A stretch of 64,000 bases of DNA from Hymenopellis radicata (GCA_015501595.1 JADNRX010000064.1:124001-188000), one strand, 5' to 3'. Shown: positions 31,767 through 44,906, counted from the stretch's first letter. The notes: a model not told the origin generated them from the sequence alone. Program-made: numbers and translations.

Positions 31767-31965
31767 ATTGATGTACAGGTTTCAAAGGGCTACTATTATA
31801 TCTCTGTTCAGTTGTAGTCTAGCAGCAGTCTTCAGTAAGAGGTGGGGAGGAGAAGTGTGGCGCTCTAATTGAGTGTTTCCCAGTTGGTGGGATATAGATA
31901 TTAGACTATTGTAGTTGTTAGATAGAGATACGACTGACATCCTTTCGAAGAATTCGTGGTCTCTA
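31617..31965 (+). repeat. Source copy of a tandemly duplicated permease 3' end
   Basis: This stretch covers the last permease intron end, the final exon and the 3' flank. A diverged copy lies at 32505-32880. Confidence 0.7.
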
Positions 31966-32504
31966 ATTTCGCTCAATTCGTAGGGGTAGTATCGTAGTAC
32001 TGAGACCATTCGGGACCTTCCTACTATGTTCTCCAACGAAACGATGATTTGAGATATATATATATATATTTGACTGAATAATAAGTAACACTTTTGCAGA
32101 GTACGCGAAGGATCTTGTTGAGTTTGTTTCCCTCACTTTCGAACGATTTGATGGAACAGAAATACATTTTCTTTCTGGCGTAGTCAACACGAAGTTGTAC
32201 ACGAGACGACAGATCCTATGGTATCCTACGGGTACACGTGGTCATCACCTAGTCTGCCCCAACATATCAACTCGCTCCACGTACGCGACATGTTCCCAAA
32301 TCACTAAACATAATCATTCCTGGGCTCCGTATTTGGGTAGTTCTAGGCGCGCGTATAAGCAAAAATCTCTTCTAAGTCGTCATCATCCGTTTTCACGCCT
32401 TAGTAAGTATTCCGGTGAGCCTCGAAAAGTGTGGCGCTGTTGTCCCATAGATGTTCGGCCGACGGCGAAGTGAGTAGTGGCGAAACCTCGATTGTCAACT
32501 TCGC

Positions 32505-32880
32505 AGGAACGTTCTTGTTGTAGTTCCTGTCGACGGGTCTGTTTGCGTCGGTGTTGAACTTGAGGAGGACGCTGAAGATATACTTAATTGAAGTTAAATC
32601 CGGTAATTGACTGTGACGCTGAACATGCTGAACTCGAGCCGCAGTACAAGAAATACAGTTAAATTGGTGTACACTTCTGAACGGGATAGGGTTATACAAT
32701 ATTAGTCTCTCTTCTCAGCTGTAGTCTACGAGCAGCAATCTTCAGTAAGGAGTGATGAAAGGGTTGCGTGGCGCTCTCATCGAGGGTTTCCCAGACGCTG
32801 TGATATAGGGATTAGACTATTGTGGCTGTTACATAGACATAGAACTGACATCGTTTCGAAGAATTCGTGGTCTCTGATGT
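32505..32880 (+). pseudogene. Diverged duplicate of the permease 3' end
   Basis: Words such as GCGTCGGTGTTGAACTTGA and AGGAGGACGCTGAAGA, and the 3' flank up to TTTCGAAGAATTCGTGGTCT, match 31617-31965 in order with many substitutions and small indels. The terminal stop context AAACACGGTTAG has become AAATACAGTTAA. Only the last exon and downstream flank are present, so this is a partial duplicate. Confidence 0.75.
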
Positions 32881-32959
32881 CTTTGATTTCGAGGCGAATG
32901 GAGGGATTGTTAACGAGGATCTGTGGGGCCATGTTAGGTACAACTACAACAAACATCGT

Positions 32960-34722
32960 TCAAGGAATACGTGCCTTGCTGAGAAGATCGTACGCGGCAG
33001 CCTCTTTCTCCATTATCGTTTCACGATGATCTTCTAGAATAATCCTCCACCCATTTCGTTCTGCTCTATCCAGATCCTGGAATAACGGTAAGCCCAATTG
33101 CGACAAACTTTCCAGAAACACTAACACATAAATTCCCCATCAGAATCTGCAAAGCGACCACACCGAATCCCCAAACGTCAGCTGCCTCCAACTTGATAAC
33201 CTTCTTTGCCTCTGAGGTGTCTGTCATTTCAGGACAATAATACCCCGGGGTGCCCACGTAGTCGTTTCCCTTAATCTCGACGCTGTGGCCATTCTCGTTC
33301 GTCATGCGCATGGCCAGGCCAAAGTCCGTTATGCAGATGTGGTGGAGGTTGGAGATGAGGACGTTGTCGGGTTTGAGGTCGCGGTGTGCCCATGCGCATT
33401 CATGGATGAACTTGAGCCCGGAGAGAGCTGAGAGGTAGCATTAGTGCTGCAGGACGTGGAGAAAGCTCGTGCATACAAGTTCGGCGGTCCAGATTCTGGC
33501 AACGTCGATGTCCATGTCTTCAGTAAAATCACAAAGGAATCTGTAGAGATCCTGTTTATACAAGGGCTATCGAAAGACAATTAGCACTTATTCAATCAAC
33601 CGGAATTGCGCAAGCTGCTCACAGTAATGAAAAACTTCTGCTCAGCCTTCCTCTCAGCAGAGCTCAACAGCTCAATAACAAAATTATAGCCCTCTTTCTT
33701 CTTCCGCTGATTCGAGAGAAACCTTAACGCCACCTGTTCCTGCCTGCGATAAGGCTCACCCGCCTTGAAAAGCTTTATGGCCACCACCTGGCTCGTGGCA
33801 TCGTTCTTCGCCGAGTACACGGTAACACAGCTCCTGAATGGCATGACGCCACGGATCTGACGGTAGACGATGTTTCCTAGGGTGAATACGACGAGGCCAT
33901 CGGTGCTGCAGGTTACTTCGAGTTCGACGGGAGGACGTCCAGGTTCTTCGCTGTAGTCGGCGCTGGTTCGTGATTTGAGGGAGTGGCGAGTGGGCCGAGC
34001 GAGTGTCGAGTCAGGAGGGCTGGGATAGTAGTCGACGACAAGCCGGTCGATTGTGAGGCTACCAGATGGAGGAGCTGAGTCGCAGCACACTGGAGAATGG
34101 GGGATTGTTCCTCGAGACTCTGCGCAGATCCTTGCAAGAGAATAATCGGCAGGTCGATGCTGTCAAAGTCGGTGGGCCGCCCAGGAGAAATGGGGCTCTC
34201 AGCGTCGTGATCACTGGATGGTGCATCGTTGAGACGTCGAAGAGTGTGGTGCGATTCAATTTCGGAGCACGGCAATAGATGAAGGGGGTGTTCGGGCTCT
34301 TCTTTGGCGTCGCAAGGAGCATCACAGTCGATTGGGGCAACAACAGGCGACGGAGGTATCGACTCGGATACCTGAGGACGAGGAGCAGAAGCTAGAACAT
34401 GTACAGCGAAATGATACAGGCGGGCGACGATGTGTGCAAGGTGGCGCAGCGCCTGGTTGGCGGCTATTATGGCGCATAGGACTCGGGATGGACTGGGAGA
34501 CGGATTTAGGATTCGACGACTCGGGTTTCGGAGACGGAAGCTGTCTGATGGCGAGTGGCGACAGTGCGGAGGAGCGCGAATCTGGATCATAGATACATTC
34601 CTATCAGAGTCGTTCCAGCGCCACCAACTGGGAGTAGGCGTCGACAGTCGAAGGTGAGGTTGACTGGAAACCGACCATCCCGTGTACAGCCCCAGCAGTG
34701 TAGGCGCTAGGAGAGAGCGCAT
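32960..34722 (-). CDS. Protein kinase-like protein
   Basis: The catalytic core is recognisable: VVAIKLFKAG (ATP lysine), HRDLKPDN (catalytic loop), DFGLAM, then GTPGYYCPE and DVWGFGVVALQ. Introns fall at about 33595-33550, 33480-33425 and 33122-33075. The last exon ends KARIP with the stop at 32962-32960. The N-terminal 200 residues, from the ATG at 34722, are Pro/Ser-rich with a weakly hydrophobic start (MRSLLAPTLLGLYTG). Their frame changes near 34100, perhaps through a missed intron or a one-base error. Substrate and pathway cannot be inferred. All catalytic residues seem present, so an active kinase is plausible. Confidence 0.75.
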
Positions 34723-36023
34723 TGTTTGGGAATGGTCGGAGGTTAACAAGCTGTTGACTTAAATAAGCGTGATTTTAGAACAAGAGAAGGAAATTGATGC
34801 CATCACGCACCGCTCTGCAATTGTTCTGAAAAGCGTCGTTATTGTTTTCCAAAAAAGCGACAAAGCGACGCGTTCTTGTTCATGCTGAAGGAACAATAAG
34901 CAGGCATACCATTGGAGCAACAAGAGTGATGGGCTTGTGAGGTGGTCAAGTCTGCTAGCAGCTTGGCAGTGATTGTCTACACTGGGTGGTCATCGCGTTT
35001 GGAAGGGAGTCGATTGGGCCAGTAAAGCATTAAGTAAGGAGCGTAATAAGAAGACGAAAAGGCTCTAGGTCAGTCCACTGGGGTTGCAGTCAGCTCAAAA
35101 CGGCTGAATCATTAATTAAACTTGTAAAAGTATGACTTCTGGCCCTAAAGACGCGATTTCCTGGCTGCTTTTTCAGATTGTGAGGCAGGTAGGGCGCGAA
35201 TAGCGGCATTTTTAGCGGAACAGAGGCGACAGGGTGCAATGCATTTTGATCATGACAGTAGGAAGGGATAGGCGGAATAGGCGGCACCAGGGCGGAACGA
35301 TTTGGAACTCCGACACTTGACTTTTCACCACCATCATCACTGACCATGTTCTCCAACATCCTTGACCAGCTCTATACGGAGAGGCGACAATGGCAGTGGC
35401 GCGCCATGTCCTCGTTGTAATAATTTTATTGACTATGTTAGTATACGCTGACTGGTTAATTTAAGCACACAGCCTTACTTCCTCTTGCTTCTAAGTGATT
35501 CATTGAACCATGCAGCTTGTTCGCCTGCGCAAATTAACTGGGAACTTGACCGCATCAGAGCGGTAGATTTACATTTCCCGATATGTTTACTCGGTCCTTT
35601 TCCAACTACCTGCCCGTTGAAATGAGGCAAGTTACGTCGGAATCAGATACCGCGATTATGATTCACCTCTTTTGTTAGTGGTCAATGAAACAGGGCGCTT
35701 TTATCTGGGCGAACGTAACATGTCATAACCAGCACTGATACCCGTCTATCAGTATCATCCGGATAAAATGTGCGATTACCTGGCCACCAAGCTGCAGCTC
35801 ATCGTATGTCGAAAACGTGTTCGCTTCATTTACGACATCCGGTCTTATCATAGGCCACCAAGAACACGCTGCATCTGTTTTAACTCCGCCTCGATGTTAC
35901 CACCAGGCAAACTTTGTTTCCATGATATTAAAGCCATCACCGCGCTTGGAGCCTCTACTTCCATCTACTCATACGCTCGTTTCACTTTGCTCAGTCAGTA
36001 TCCGCTCTCACTGGTGAAGCGCG
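34723..36023. promoter_or_regulatory. Divergent intergenic region between kinase and WW-like gene
   Basis: The 1.3 kb separating two divergent starts should include both promoters. Short ORFs on both strands (for example 35359-35090 minus) have no recognised product, and I see no structured element. Confidence 0.4.
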
Positions 36024-39000
36024 ATGAGTTCTCCAAGCCCAAGATCCTTCCGCTCCCGTATGGGCAGCGCTGTCCGCAAGACGTCGTCCATCCTTTCCAT
36101 CGCGCGCCCCGGCACGCCGTCGGTGCATTCTGATTCGGGCTCCGTAAAGCACCTTGACGCTCCATCCCAACTTGTTCTTCCGCCTGCTCCCCCCGCTGAA
36201 CATGCCGCCCCTAGTCCCATACCAGAGTCGCCTGCTCGAGAAGCTGCGGAATCTTCCGCCCCCGCCCCCGTGCCTACGGGTCCATCTCCCCTTGCCCAGA
36301 CGATCGTCCACGACGAACCCGATGACATGCATCCACATGAGGCTCGCCCAGCGTCGGTTGTGGAGGAGGTTGCAAAGCCAGATGAAGCACCCAAGCTCGA
36401 GGACGCACCGATCGAAGTACCGAAAGTCGACGAAGCCCCACCTACCACGGAGGTAGCAGTCGAGGATTCGCGCGTCGAGGAGGCCCCCGAGTCGACGAAG
36501 CACGACCCGCAGTCGATGAAACAACTACAGCCTCTTCCGGGGCTAATGGCGACGCTCAAGAGGCGAACGGTGTCGCTCCAGAGGCAGACAAGCCCTCTGT
36601 TCACACCCAAATCATCGACGCAGCAGTCATGTCCGACGACGAATCCATCTTGTCCCCTCCCCACCGCCTGCGGCCGAGTACACGACCAACTCCTACTTCG
36701 ACGTCAAGCCCGAGACTCGGTCGGTCAGGGTCGAGCAAGACGAGGCGGACGAGCAATTGTCCAACCAGACCACCCGCGACCCAACGTGACGCACGAGGAG
36801 GAGTCGCAGACCTTCTCTGTGATGCCCGTGCCCCAGCCTCATGAGGTCCCAGTCACGATGCCGTCGTACGACCTTGACCCAACACAGTCGGTTTGGGGCC
36901 ATTCTACCGACGCGTCCTCCGACTATGGTAAGACTGCGAGCTCGAATGGCGATGCGCTTGCTCACGAGCCCGCACCCTCCGTTCGGTATGTGTGACACCC
37001 ATCTCCTTCAAATGTTATCTAAATGATTGTATAGGATGCCTGCCGAAGACCCCTTTGCTGATCCAGTACCGCCCATCACTATCACAGCTGAGGAAAACGT
37101 TTTCCATCCTTCAATGCCAGAGTGCGTTCCTCATCATGAATCTTATTCTTTATTGACAACGTTTTCGCTTGAAGACCTCAAGTTCACAAGGAAGCTCCGC
37201 AAGCAGAGGAAACCCCTGTTGTTGTCATGCCTTTCCCTGAAATCCAAGACGTTATTCCTCAACGGTATGTCAATCCTTCCGTAGAACCATCGTCGTTTCT
37301 AAAATGTATCGCAGGTCTATTCGGACCGTCCCGTCTATGCAGAGCTGGGGTCCCAATACCAGACCCAAGTCGTTGATACAGAGTGCGAATTTCTTTCTCA
37401 TTATACGAAACAAGTTACTTACTTCTTTCTCAGCGAAACACGACCTCTACTGCCTAAGGCGACAGTTACCGGAAACGGATCCTACCTCGACACTCCTCAC
37501 CCAACCCGTGTCAACGTTTCCCCTGTCATTGGTCAGTCCCCGACGGATTGGCCGCACCATCGTCGCCCCGTCTGCACGAGCTTGGGTGGCTTGAATACCT
37601 GCTCCCTGACGCGTCGTTCTATTATGTCCATCCCACGCTCCGCGTCACGACTGATATCGACTTGCGCAACTCCAAGAAGCTGACAGCCGTGTCAGGCTAC
37701 TTCGAGAGATACAAGGATGGGGCGCCCGTCGGCTTGGAATTGTGGCTGTGCGAGAAGCAGGACAAGGGAAAGAAGAGGATACCACTCTAGTGGAATGGTG
37801 GGTGGATCATGGAAAGAGGAGCGTGTCGAGCGAGCGACCCGGGGAGAGGCTGAAGGTCAAAGGTGGCGATGATGGTGAGTTAGGTGGCAACGGAAGAATG
37901 TTGTGCTAATGTTGGGTTTTAGCTATGGATATGGAGTACCGGTATTGGTCGTTTATGGAGTCGCATCCTGCACATGAAACGATTCCGGCGCACGTCCAAG
38001 GCGGAGGCAATGGATGTCTTGACATGGGCGTGGACCGGTTCGTTTTATTTCAATTAATACCTTGCAAGTTACTAAATGATATTGCTTAGAACGGCTACTC
38101 CCATCGCAGCGTACTATTCCAGCTCTTTCTCTCAAGACGAATGTCAAGAGCTTATGACCCTCATTCGTTCTTTCGGTGGTACGCGTCACAGCCAAGGAAC
38201 AAAACGTCGTATCTAATCCGTCAATTTAGACAACCAAGGAAACGCCGGGATGCAAGGTGTGATTCAGACCAGGATCATCGCTCGTATTCTCCTTCGCGTC
38301 CGTACGTACATCATGACCGTTTTCCTGTGCTTCTAGGTCTGATGTTCATGCTTCATCAGTGCACTGGCGTCAAATGAACTTCCGGCCTAACAAACCGCTC
38401 CCAAAGGTTTCATCCAACACGCCGCCCCTACCTGCTCGCCGGAACCCCATACGCAAGGTCATGGTCGACTTCTTCATCTCCTGTCTCTGTCTCGGAATCC
38501 CATATCTATTCTACACGCGCTCACACTTCCACCGCATGGACGAGGAGGGCGGTATCCGCAGCGCCGGTCCGATGCTCATCATAGGTGCCTGCACCTGCCT
38601 TGTGGTAAGTCCCACTAGTTCCTTTCTACATTTGCGCGTTCGTCCTTAGGACCCTTTGTGAAAGGCCGCCATCGTTTTGAGCGCATCGGTGACGTTCCTT
38701 TCCTTGCCAGGGCTGGATAATATCGCGCGCGTTGCGGGGCTCATCGCTGTTCTCTTTTCTGCCTTCTCCATGGCGTCCACAGTCGTTGCGCTATTCAAGT
38801 ACAAGGCGGACGCGGAGCGGGCTGTATCTGTGGTAGGCGCTGAAGGGTTTTTAATGGTATCGGTAAGCTGTCTCATTTCAGTCAACGAATCATCCTTCTG
38901 ACGATGTGGACTTCTCCAGCGCCGGCATGTTGTGTTTTCACTGCCACTTGTTTTTCTATCATATGCCATCATCGGATTCATAGCTGGTCTAGTCCTTTAT

Positions 39001-39192
39001 TCTTTCCGGGGACTCACCCTCACGAATACCGCTGTTCTTGAGCATCGGTTCCAGGAGTATACCAGTTGGACTGTCGTTGGTGTCCTTGGAGGTCTCCTAG
39101 GTGTTTTTGACGACATCTATATTGCTCATGAGGCGTTGATGCCCCTCGTTGTTGTTGTACTATTTATCTTACTTCAGAAGTTGTATGCATGA
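36024..39192 (+). CDS. Multispanning membrane protein with WW-like segment
   Basis: The N-terminal 300 residues are disordered and rich in Pro, Glu and Ser. After an intron at 36985-37035 comes MPAEDPFADPV and further short exons. A WW-like segment, ELGWLEYLLPDASFYYVHPTLRVTTDIDLR, lies at about 37588-37680, written here only in part: the key residues are GWLEYL and FYYVHPTLRVTTD. The C-terminal third has at least six membrane spans (for example VDFFISCLCLGIPYLFYT and LPLVFLSYAIIGFIAGLV) and ends at 39192. Proteins of this layout occur in agaricomycetes without a known role. The frame slips at about 36597-36660 and near 37560, each repairable by one base, so assembly errors are suspected. Confidence 0.65.
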
Positions 39193-39969
39193 TGTATGTA
39201 CACGAGAACTCGAGATGATTTTCATATCTTTCAGTTGTCCCGGGCGAGATTCTGTGCAGCGTTTGGATACTTTCAAAGGTATCATGGTAGTATGCAGTTG
39301 TATGGAGTCCTACCATCTGACGTGCGTGCTCTTTGTTCATCCGAAGTTACATCGAACGTAAATCCACGGGCAAGTAAAGCCGACGCGAATCTATAAGATC
39401 TACAAATGACTTTCCTCTAAATTCCTTCGTGAAGCTGTTCTTCAGGTAACAACTTAATCGTCCCCCTCGTCTATTGATTTTTGTAGAGAAATGCAGTTCT
39501 CACCACACTCACTCATCCGTTTAGTCCCTGCGCCACACTTGGACTTCAATACCCTCTCGACTCCGTCCAATCCCGTTTCTGGAGAGCTCAATACAATCAC
39601 CTGGGTGAACGGCGAAAACAACGGCCTTCCTTGACGCATTTTCCTGATGAACGCCTAGCGCCCAGCGAGACAGCTTTTGGCTTGACGGGCATTTTGGCGG
39701 AATACGTCGACCCTGGGCCGCCCCAGCGGAGTGAGGTTACGTTGCCTGTACTTGCTCCGATGAGGTAGAGTATAACTGTGTCCGTCCAGGCTGGGAACAT
39801 GTCGTACGAACTTAGACTTGCACGTTTCGCAAGCAGTTGATAAGTGTGAGTGCAGTAGATTCTGGAGGATATACTCGAAAAGAAGCCAGTAGATAAGGGG
39901 GAAAAGTAGAAAGATAGTACACAGGATCATGATCATACGAAAACTAGTTTGTCAAACTACGGATCTGGC
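39193..39969. other. Intergenic stretch with weak minus-strand ORFs
   Basis: Minus-strand frames at 39936-39655 (hydrophobic start MIMILCTIFLLFPLIYWLLF), 39800-39597 and 39639-39454 overlap in three frames and may be remains of one small gene ending GENCISLQKSIDEGDD. No family was recognised. Confidence 0.25.
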
Positions 39970-41139
39970 TCAACACCGAGCCAAGGCAGGCGTCTGTCTG
40001 AAGCGACGCCTGATTCCATCTCCAACCATCTCTTTCACCAATCTTGCTTCATCAAGAATAACAGCATTGGGCGCCTTTTCTCTTCTTCGCGATGACGGTC
40101 AACAACGTTGCCCTGGAAATGAGGAAAATGTCTTGATCGGCGTGCCCAGCTCGTGCAAGGTTGTCTTTAACGTTGCGCCGCGTCGTCTCTGCATATTCTA
40201 CGCAAGCACGCTCCAGGCGAACTTCCTCGTCCTCGTCCTCAGCTTCATCCTCTTCCATCATATTCCTGATGTACTGGTCCGACTTCGATCTGACGATGTA
40301 TGCAGGGATGCAGTACTTCTTGGCCGCCTTGAGTATCGCAATGTCGGTGGCGCAGAACCGGTCTGCAAACACCACGACTATGGCGTCGAAGATGAAAAGC
40401 CCTTGGTCGTTAAAATACTCCCAATCGGAGGACATTGAGGGTTCCTGCGCCGGGAACATCGAACCACAGGATGGGCTTGGAGGAATCGGGGTCAGGGTAG
40501 CTGGTAACCTCCGTCGTCGTCTCGACGATACCGGTTTTGGCAGCCCGACGTCCTTGGGGTCAGCCCGCGGAAGGAGTTGACGAGGGAGGACTTCCCACAG
40601 CCGGATATACCGGCTATGGCAATATGGACCATGTCTGGCGTGTAGCCATAGCGCTCCTTCGTAGACTCGAACTGCTCTAGGGTAGGCCAGACGTCGGGAT
40701 GAGCTCCGCGCCTCAGGTCGTCGCGTGCCTTCTGAGCCTCCTGCTTCTGCCGCTCTGCCTCCTCCCGGAAGCGGCGTGCATGCTCCTCGGCTCCACGTTT
40801 CTCCTGAGCTGCCTTGTCCGCCCTCTCGCGAGCTATCCGCGCTTCTTCGGCTCGTTGGTTTGCCTCCTGCTGGAAGCGGCGTGCATTTTCGTCAGAGGCC
40901 TGCTTTTCGCGCTCCGCTGCCTTCGTCCTTTCGCGGGCTCGTCAAGCCTCCTCCTCTCGCCTTCGAGCATCCTCCTGACATTGGCGCGCATGCTGCGCAG
41001 CGGCCTGTCTTTCGCGTTCGACCCTTTGGGCACGTTCTGCACTCTCAGCAGCGGATCTCTGCGCGGCGTCCCTCTCCCTTTCCAGACGTTCACGGATTTC
41101 CTGCATTGTCGGGTTTTCTCTGGATGCACAACCTCCCAT
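39970..41139 (-). pseudogene. IRG-like (p47) GTPase with coiled coil and lipidation motif
   Basis: The protein starts MGGCASRENP, a textbook N-myristoylation signal (Gly2) with a nearby Cys for palmitoylation. A long Glu/Arg-rich coiled coil follows (about residues 12-150). The GTPase part has the P-loop GISGCGKSS (about 40588-40614), a VETTTEV switch, the G3 motif WFDVPGAGT and a G4-like RSKSD. These features match the interferon-inducible GTPase fold seen in many agaricomycete genomes, probably membrane-attached. The reading is broken by an in-frame TGA at 40942-40944 (a CGA to TGA change would explain it) and by frame changes near 40550, 40440 and 40085. It ends RQTPALARC with a stop at 39972-39970. 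Decayed gene or error-rich sequence are both possible. Confidence 0.65.
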
Positions 41140-42302
41140 CGAAGATCTGCAGTTTCAACACACCATGAGAGGGAGACTGTTGGCAAAAGAGTAATACACA
41201 TACTCTACGATGTGCCGAGTACTGCAATGTCAAGGCTGAACAAATATCAACTGAACGAATGAGAATGATGGAGAATCACTCACCTGTCTACAAAGTGTCT
41301 TGCAGAGAGGCTAGACAGACACCAGATGATGAGAGTGTCCGAGCAGTTGGGTGAGACTGAGAAGTGACGCGGTCGTAATAAGAGGTCGGTGGAAGATCTC
41401 CTCATCTCAGGAAGCTTCTCTTAAGCGCCTGATCATGCGCGCGGGAATGTATGTGAATCCAGCGTTCCGTGAAGTGTATTTAAGGAAGGAAGCCTGTCTG
41501 GCGTCAAATCTATACTATACCATACTTCACATTAGCACCTCTAGGCTGGAATGCGACGAAAAAGGCCGACTGACCACAGACAGAAGCAGCTCTCTTCACC
41601 AAGACCGTAGTTCCATTCAATCCAGGAACCCTAAACCCCAAGTTGTGCACTTCCCTTCGGCGAGCCATTCATAAGCATAATTTAAGCGCGAAGTGCAAGG
41701 GTAGGAAGTATGTACCAGCTGCGAATGCGCAGCAGGGCATCGGCGATGCGAATGTAACGACAGACTGGCGCTACAGTGTAGATGCCATCCAATACAGTCT
41801 CGCACGTTCATGTGAAGCGTGCAAGAAGCTTTTGACACCTGGAAGTCTTCGTGAAATATCAAGAGCGATGAACTGTTGTTCATCATTCAACAGGAACTTC
41901 GTCGACCTTCTCTTTCACACTGAGCGGGAACTTGATGCATCGTCACAGTGTCGAAGGGAGTGGCCACTTGCCAGTCCATTATTGGACACTATTTCAGTAT
42001 AATGAGGTTCTAAAAGGGAGAACGAGTGCAGAACGCAGCTTGAAGGAGAAAAATCTAGCTTGTGAAAGGGTGTGAAAGGAGAGGAAGAGCTGACTCACGT
42101 AAAGCGGGCGCTTCAGAGTGGTTTCCTCGCAAACTAAACTGTAGTCAAAGTCCATAAGGCTCGAATAGCAGCACAGCAAACCTCAACAGTGCGCACCGAA
42201 CGGACGGTGGAAAGGGCCAAGCGGAGTTTCAAACACGCGATCTCGAAAGCGAGTCACATGATCTGCCGTCTTCTGCCGTACCACCTGACTTTGAAAGCCC
42301 TC
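41140..42302. other. Intergenic stretch without a supported gene
   Basis: Several short ORFs exist (for example 41643-42002 plus) but none has recognisable content or splice context. Confidence 0.4.
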
Positions 42303-42740
42303 AACTTGGGACTATCGTCATGTCGAGGCAGCACAGCCACACGACCGATTTGACCAATTTTTCCCGAGCGACCGATTTCAAGACCGATTTTCGCCGAAGC
42401 GACCAATTTGAGGCACGTGACTCGGATGCCTCGGTCATCTCGATTCTCGCCCGAATGAGCGAGAGTTCGAATCCCACCCCCCTCCCCCTCTTTTTTTATT
42501 TTTATTTTTTATAAGTCCCTCTAAAAATCTGCTGCCTGGTCAGTGCAGGCACGGCAAATTGTGGCGCACACACACGTCCAGTTCAAGGCCTTTCAATATG
42601 TATATACTGTCTATATCTACTTGTGGAATATACATGTGTGCAACCGCTAAGAGACCCCGAGCGGTGCACGACGCTTGGCGGAGAGTCGGTTGAGATGTCG
42701 GCGCCGCAAAATGCTCAACAGAGCAATCTGCATACCAGCA

Positions 42741-43322
42741 ATGAAATCAATGGGATACCCTCCTTGTCCTGGATCTTAACCTTGACGTTGTCGATAGTAT
42801 CGGTAGATTCAACCTCTAGCGTAATGATCTGGACGTTCAACGTCTTAAATAAGATCTGCGCACCTGCACGCAGACGAAGGACAAGGTGAAGGGTATACTC
42901 GTTCTGGATGTTGTAGTCGGAGAGCGTGCGACCGTCTTCGAGGTGTCTTGAAGGAAGAAGGTCGAGTGTCTAAGCAAAGGTAAGTCAAAGAATGAACAAT
43001 TCAACATGAACCTACCGCGGTTGGTAAATCAACACTGCGAAATCAGGACACTGCCGAGTCCATCGCCAGTTGAAGGTGTCGGTCGGTGATGTCCTGGGGG
43101 CAGTGCGTCAGACGAGAGTGAGTGATGGTCAGACGAGAATCATGCAACCTACAAAGCACTGCCGACGAGCCAGTCGAACATAATCTGTAGAGATGGGATT
43201 TAGAGTGGAATGCCATGTGTCGTTTCCAGGGTGTCGATTTGAGCTTGCAAAATTGCTTGCCAGCGAAGATCAAGTGTTACTGGTCAGGAGGAATGCCTTC
43301 CTTGTCCTGGATCTTGCCTACA
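42741..43322 (-). pseudogene. Polyubiquitin relic (unit 1)
   Basis: Minus-strand blocks read [12 protein letters not shown], stop, HLIFAGKQ (43320-43240), then [13 protein letters not shown] and [11 protein letters not shown] (about 42950-42860), followed by a second unit with [20 protein letters not shown] and KIQDKEGIP. These are the conserved landmarks of two head-to-tail ubiquitin repeats. Damage includes TAA in place of the second Gln of DQQ, an altered GG hinge (AG) and a truncated second repeat. The intact gene would encode ubiquitin precursors; this copy cannot. Confidence 0.8.
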
Positions 43323-43449
43323 GAAAAGATAACGTATTGACCTCAAGCAAAGCGAGACATACCGAATTGACTGGCACGGACGTCGGCGTCCAGCCCATGC
43401 TCGTCCTCTCACGCAGGAAGTCGCGTCTGCGGCGTGTCTTCGCGTAAAA

Positions 43450-44800
43450 TCTCCTGCCCAACCCAACTCGCCACCATCGGTGCCATCTCCGACGTCGTAG
43501 TCAGCATCTGTTGCATCACCTGGTTCAGCGGCGTCATCGACCGTCTCTAGATTGGCAACCTCGTTGGAGGGTTTACGCCGTCACTTAGCGAGCTCGGATG
43601 CCCCATTTCTGGGGGCTTACACTGGCTGCGTCGTCGAATTGACGGCTTACGCGTTCCGGGATATCAACGACATTCAAGTCGTTGGGCGGCGATCCGGGAG
43701 ACAGAGGAAAGAGAAAGCTGTGAGAGTGGGAGGAAGAAGAGTGATGAGCTGATCGAGTCGTCTCGAATTTGGCCCACGGGCCAAAATCAAGACGACTCCG
43801 ATCTGCTGGACAAATAGCGTCAAATAAAGACGCGTTTACTCTCGACTCTCACTCAACGCGACTGCGTCCTCTGCGTGCTCGTCGCGGGAAGATTTAGACG
43901 AATCGAAATCTTCCCGCAGCTCTTTCTCTCGTCTTCTCTACGATGTCTGGCCCGCCGAACTGCTGGCTACGGACTGCACTCCCACCCATCGATTCCAGCA
44001 CTTCAAGACATCACCCACGGATCTGCCCAGCTTTGGTGCATTGGAGTCGTCACCACAAACTTGTCGCCGTCGCCATCGCCATGCCTCCTGTTCCTCATCA
44101 TCGCTGCCTCACCCAACATTTTCCATCCCACGTCCATGGCTCATCAACGCGTCTGCTAGCCACGTCCATGGCTCATCAACGCGTCTGCTACTTGCCGTAC
44201 GTTGTCCACCGTCATACTGCTACTCCTGTAAGATCTTATACTTGTATCATTGTCTGTATTTTCGTACTGAATGCCGTTGACAGCTTTTGACTCGATGCTT
44301 ATCCTGCACCCACGATCCCTCCACCAACGTCGATCACATTCTACCCTGCCCATCTTGTGGGCGACCTAGTGCAGTACCACTTTTGGCGCTGTCGTCGGGT
44401 CTTCGACAATTCGCGTCATTTGGCCTCTTGTCATCTGTACAGTTTGACCGCCGCCGTCCAACCATTGAAGATGGCTCGACGCGTTCTTGACAGTCACCCC
44501 CACAGCGTACACTCTGAGGAGGTAGGATGGGCAGTTGAAACCTTGGGAAGGGTTTGTGAGGAGGAGAGTGCGGCTTGAGGCGAAGGTGGATTGTCGCGCG
44601 AAGAGAGGAGAGTGGTCTTCCAAGGATGTCTCCTGTGGGATCAGGCGGGGGATAAGGACGCGACGTTGAGGAGCTTGTTGCGCGCGCTGAAGATGCGACT
44701 GGGAATGCGATCTCTTACGGCGACGGCGCCAACACTGTCGTTCCTCCGACTTCTCGCGACTACTAGGCCTATCGTCATTGTTAGTATGTTACGATAGAAA
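43450..44800. other. Unassigned exons and a 31-bp direct repeat (unit 1)
   Basis: Plus-strand frames at 43943-44290 and 44591-44797 and a minus-strand frame at 44366-44623 are open in both units but match nothing I recognise. A perfect direct repeat, containing CACGTCCATGGCTCATCAAC, occupies about 44130-44191 as two tandem copies. Confidence 0.3.
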
Positions 44801-44906
44801 TCAAACAGTGTTACTTCTAGTTCACTTGAGAGCTTCAGGCAATTGAAGGATGCTTATTGACAGGCTACTGATACATTGAGTATGAGGGTTATCTTTACAA
44901 TTGCAA

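Noticed and set aside
35991..36664. Minus-strand ORFs rich in Gly/Ser opposite the WW-like gene
   Set aside because: They mirror the Pro/Ala/Glu-rich first exon on the plus strand and have no splice context.
42440..42515. Possible tRNA-derived SINE (B-box-like GAGTTCGAATCCC followed by a T-rich run)
   Set aside because: No convincing A box or paired arms, and the T stem does not form; the resemblance is limited to one motif.
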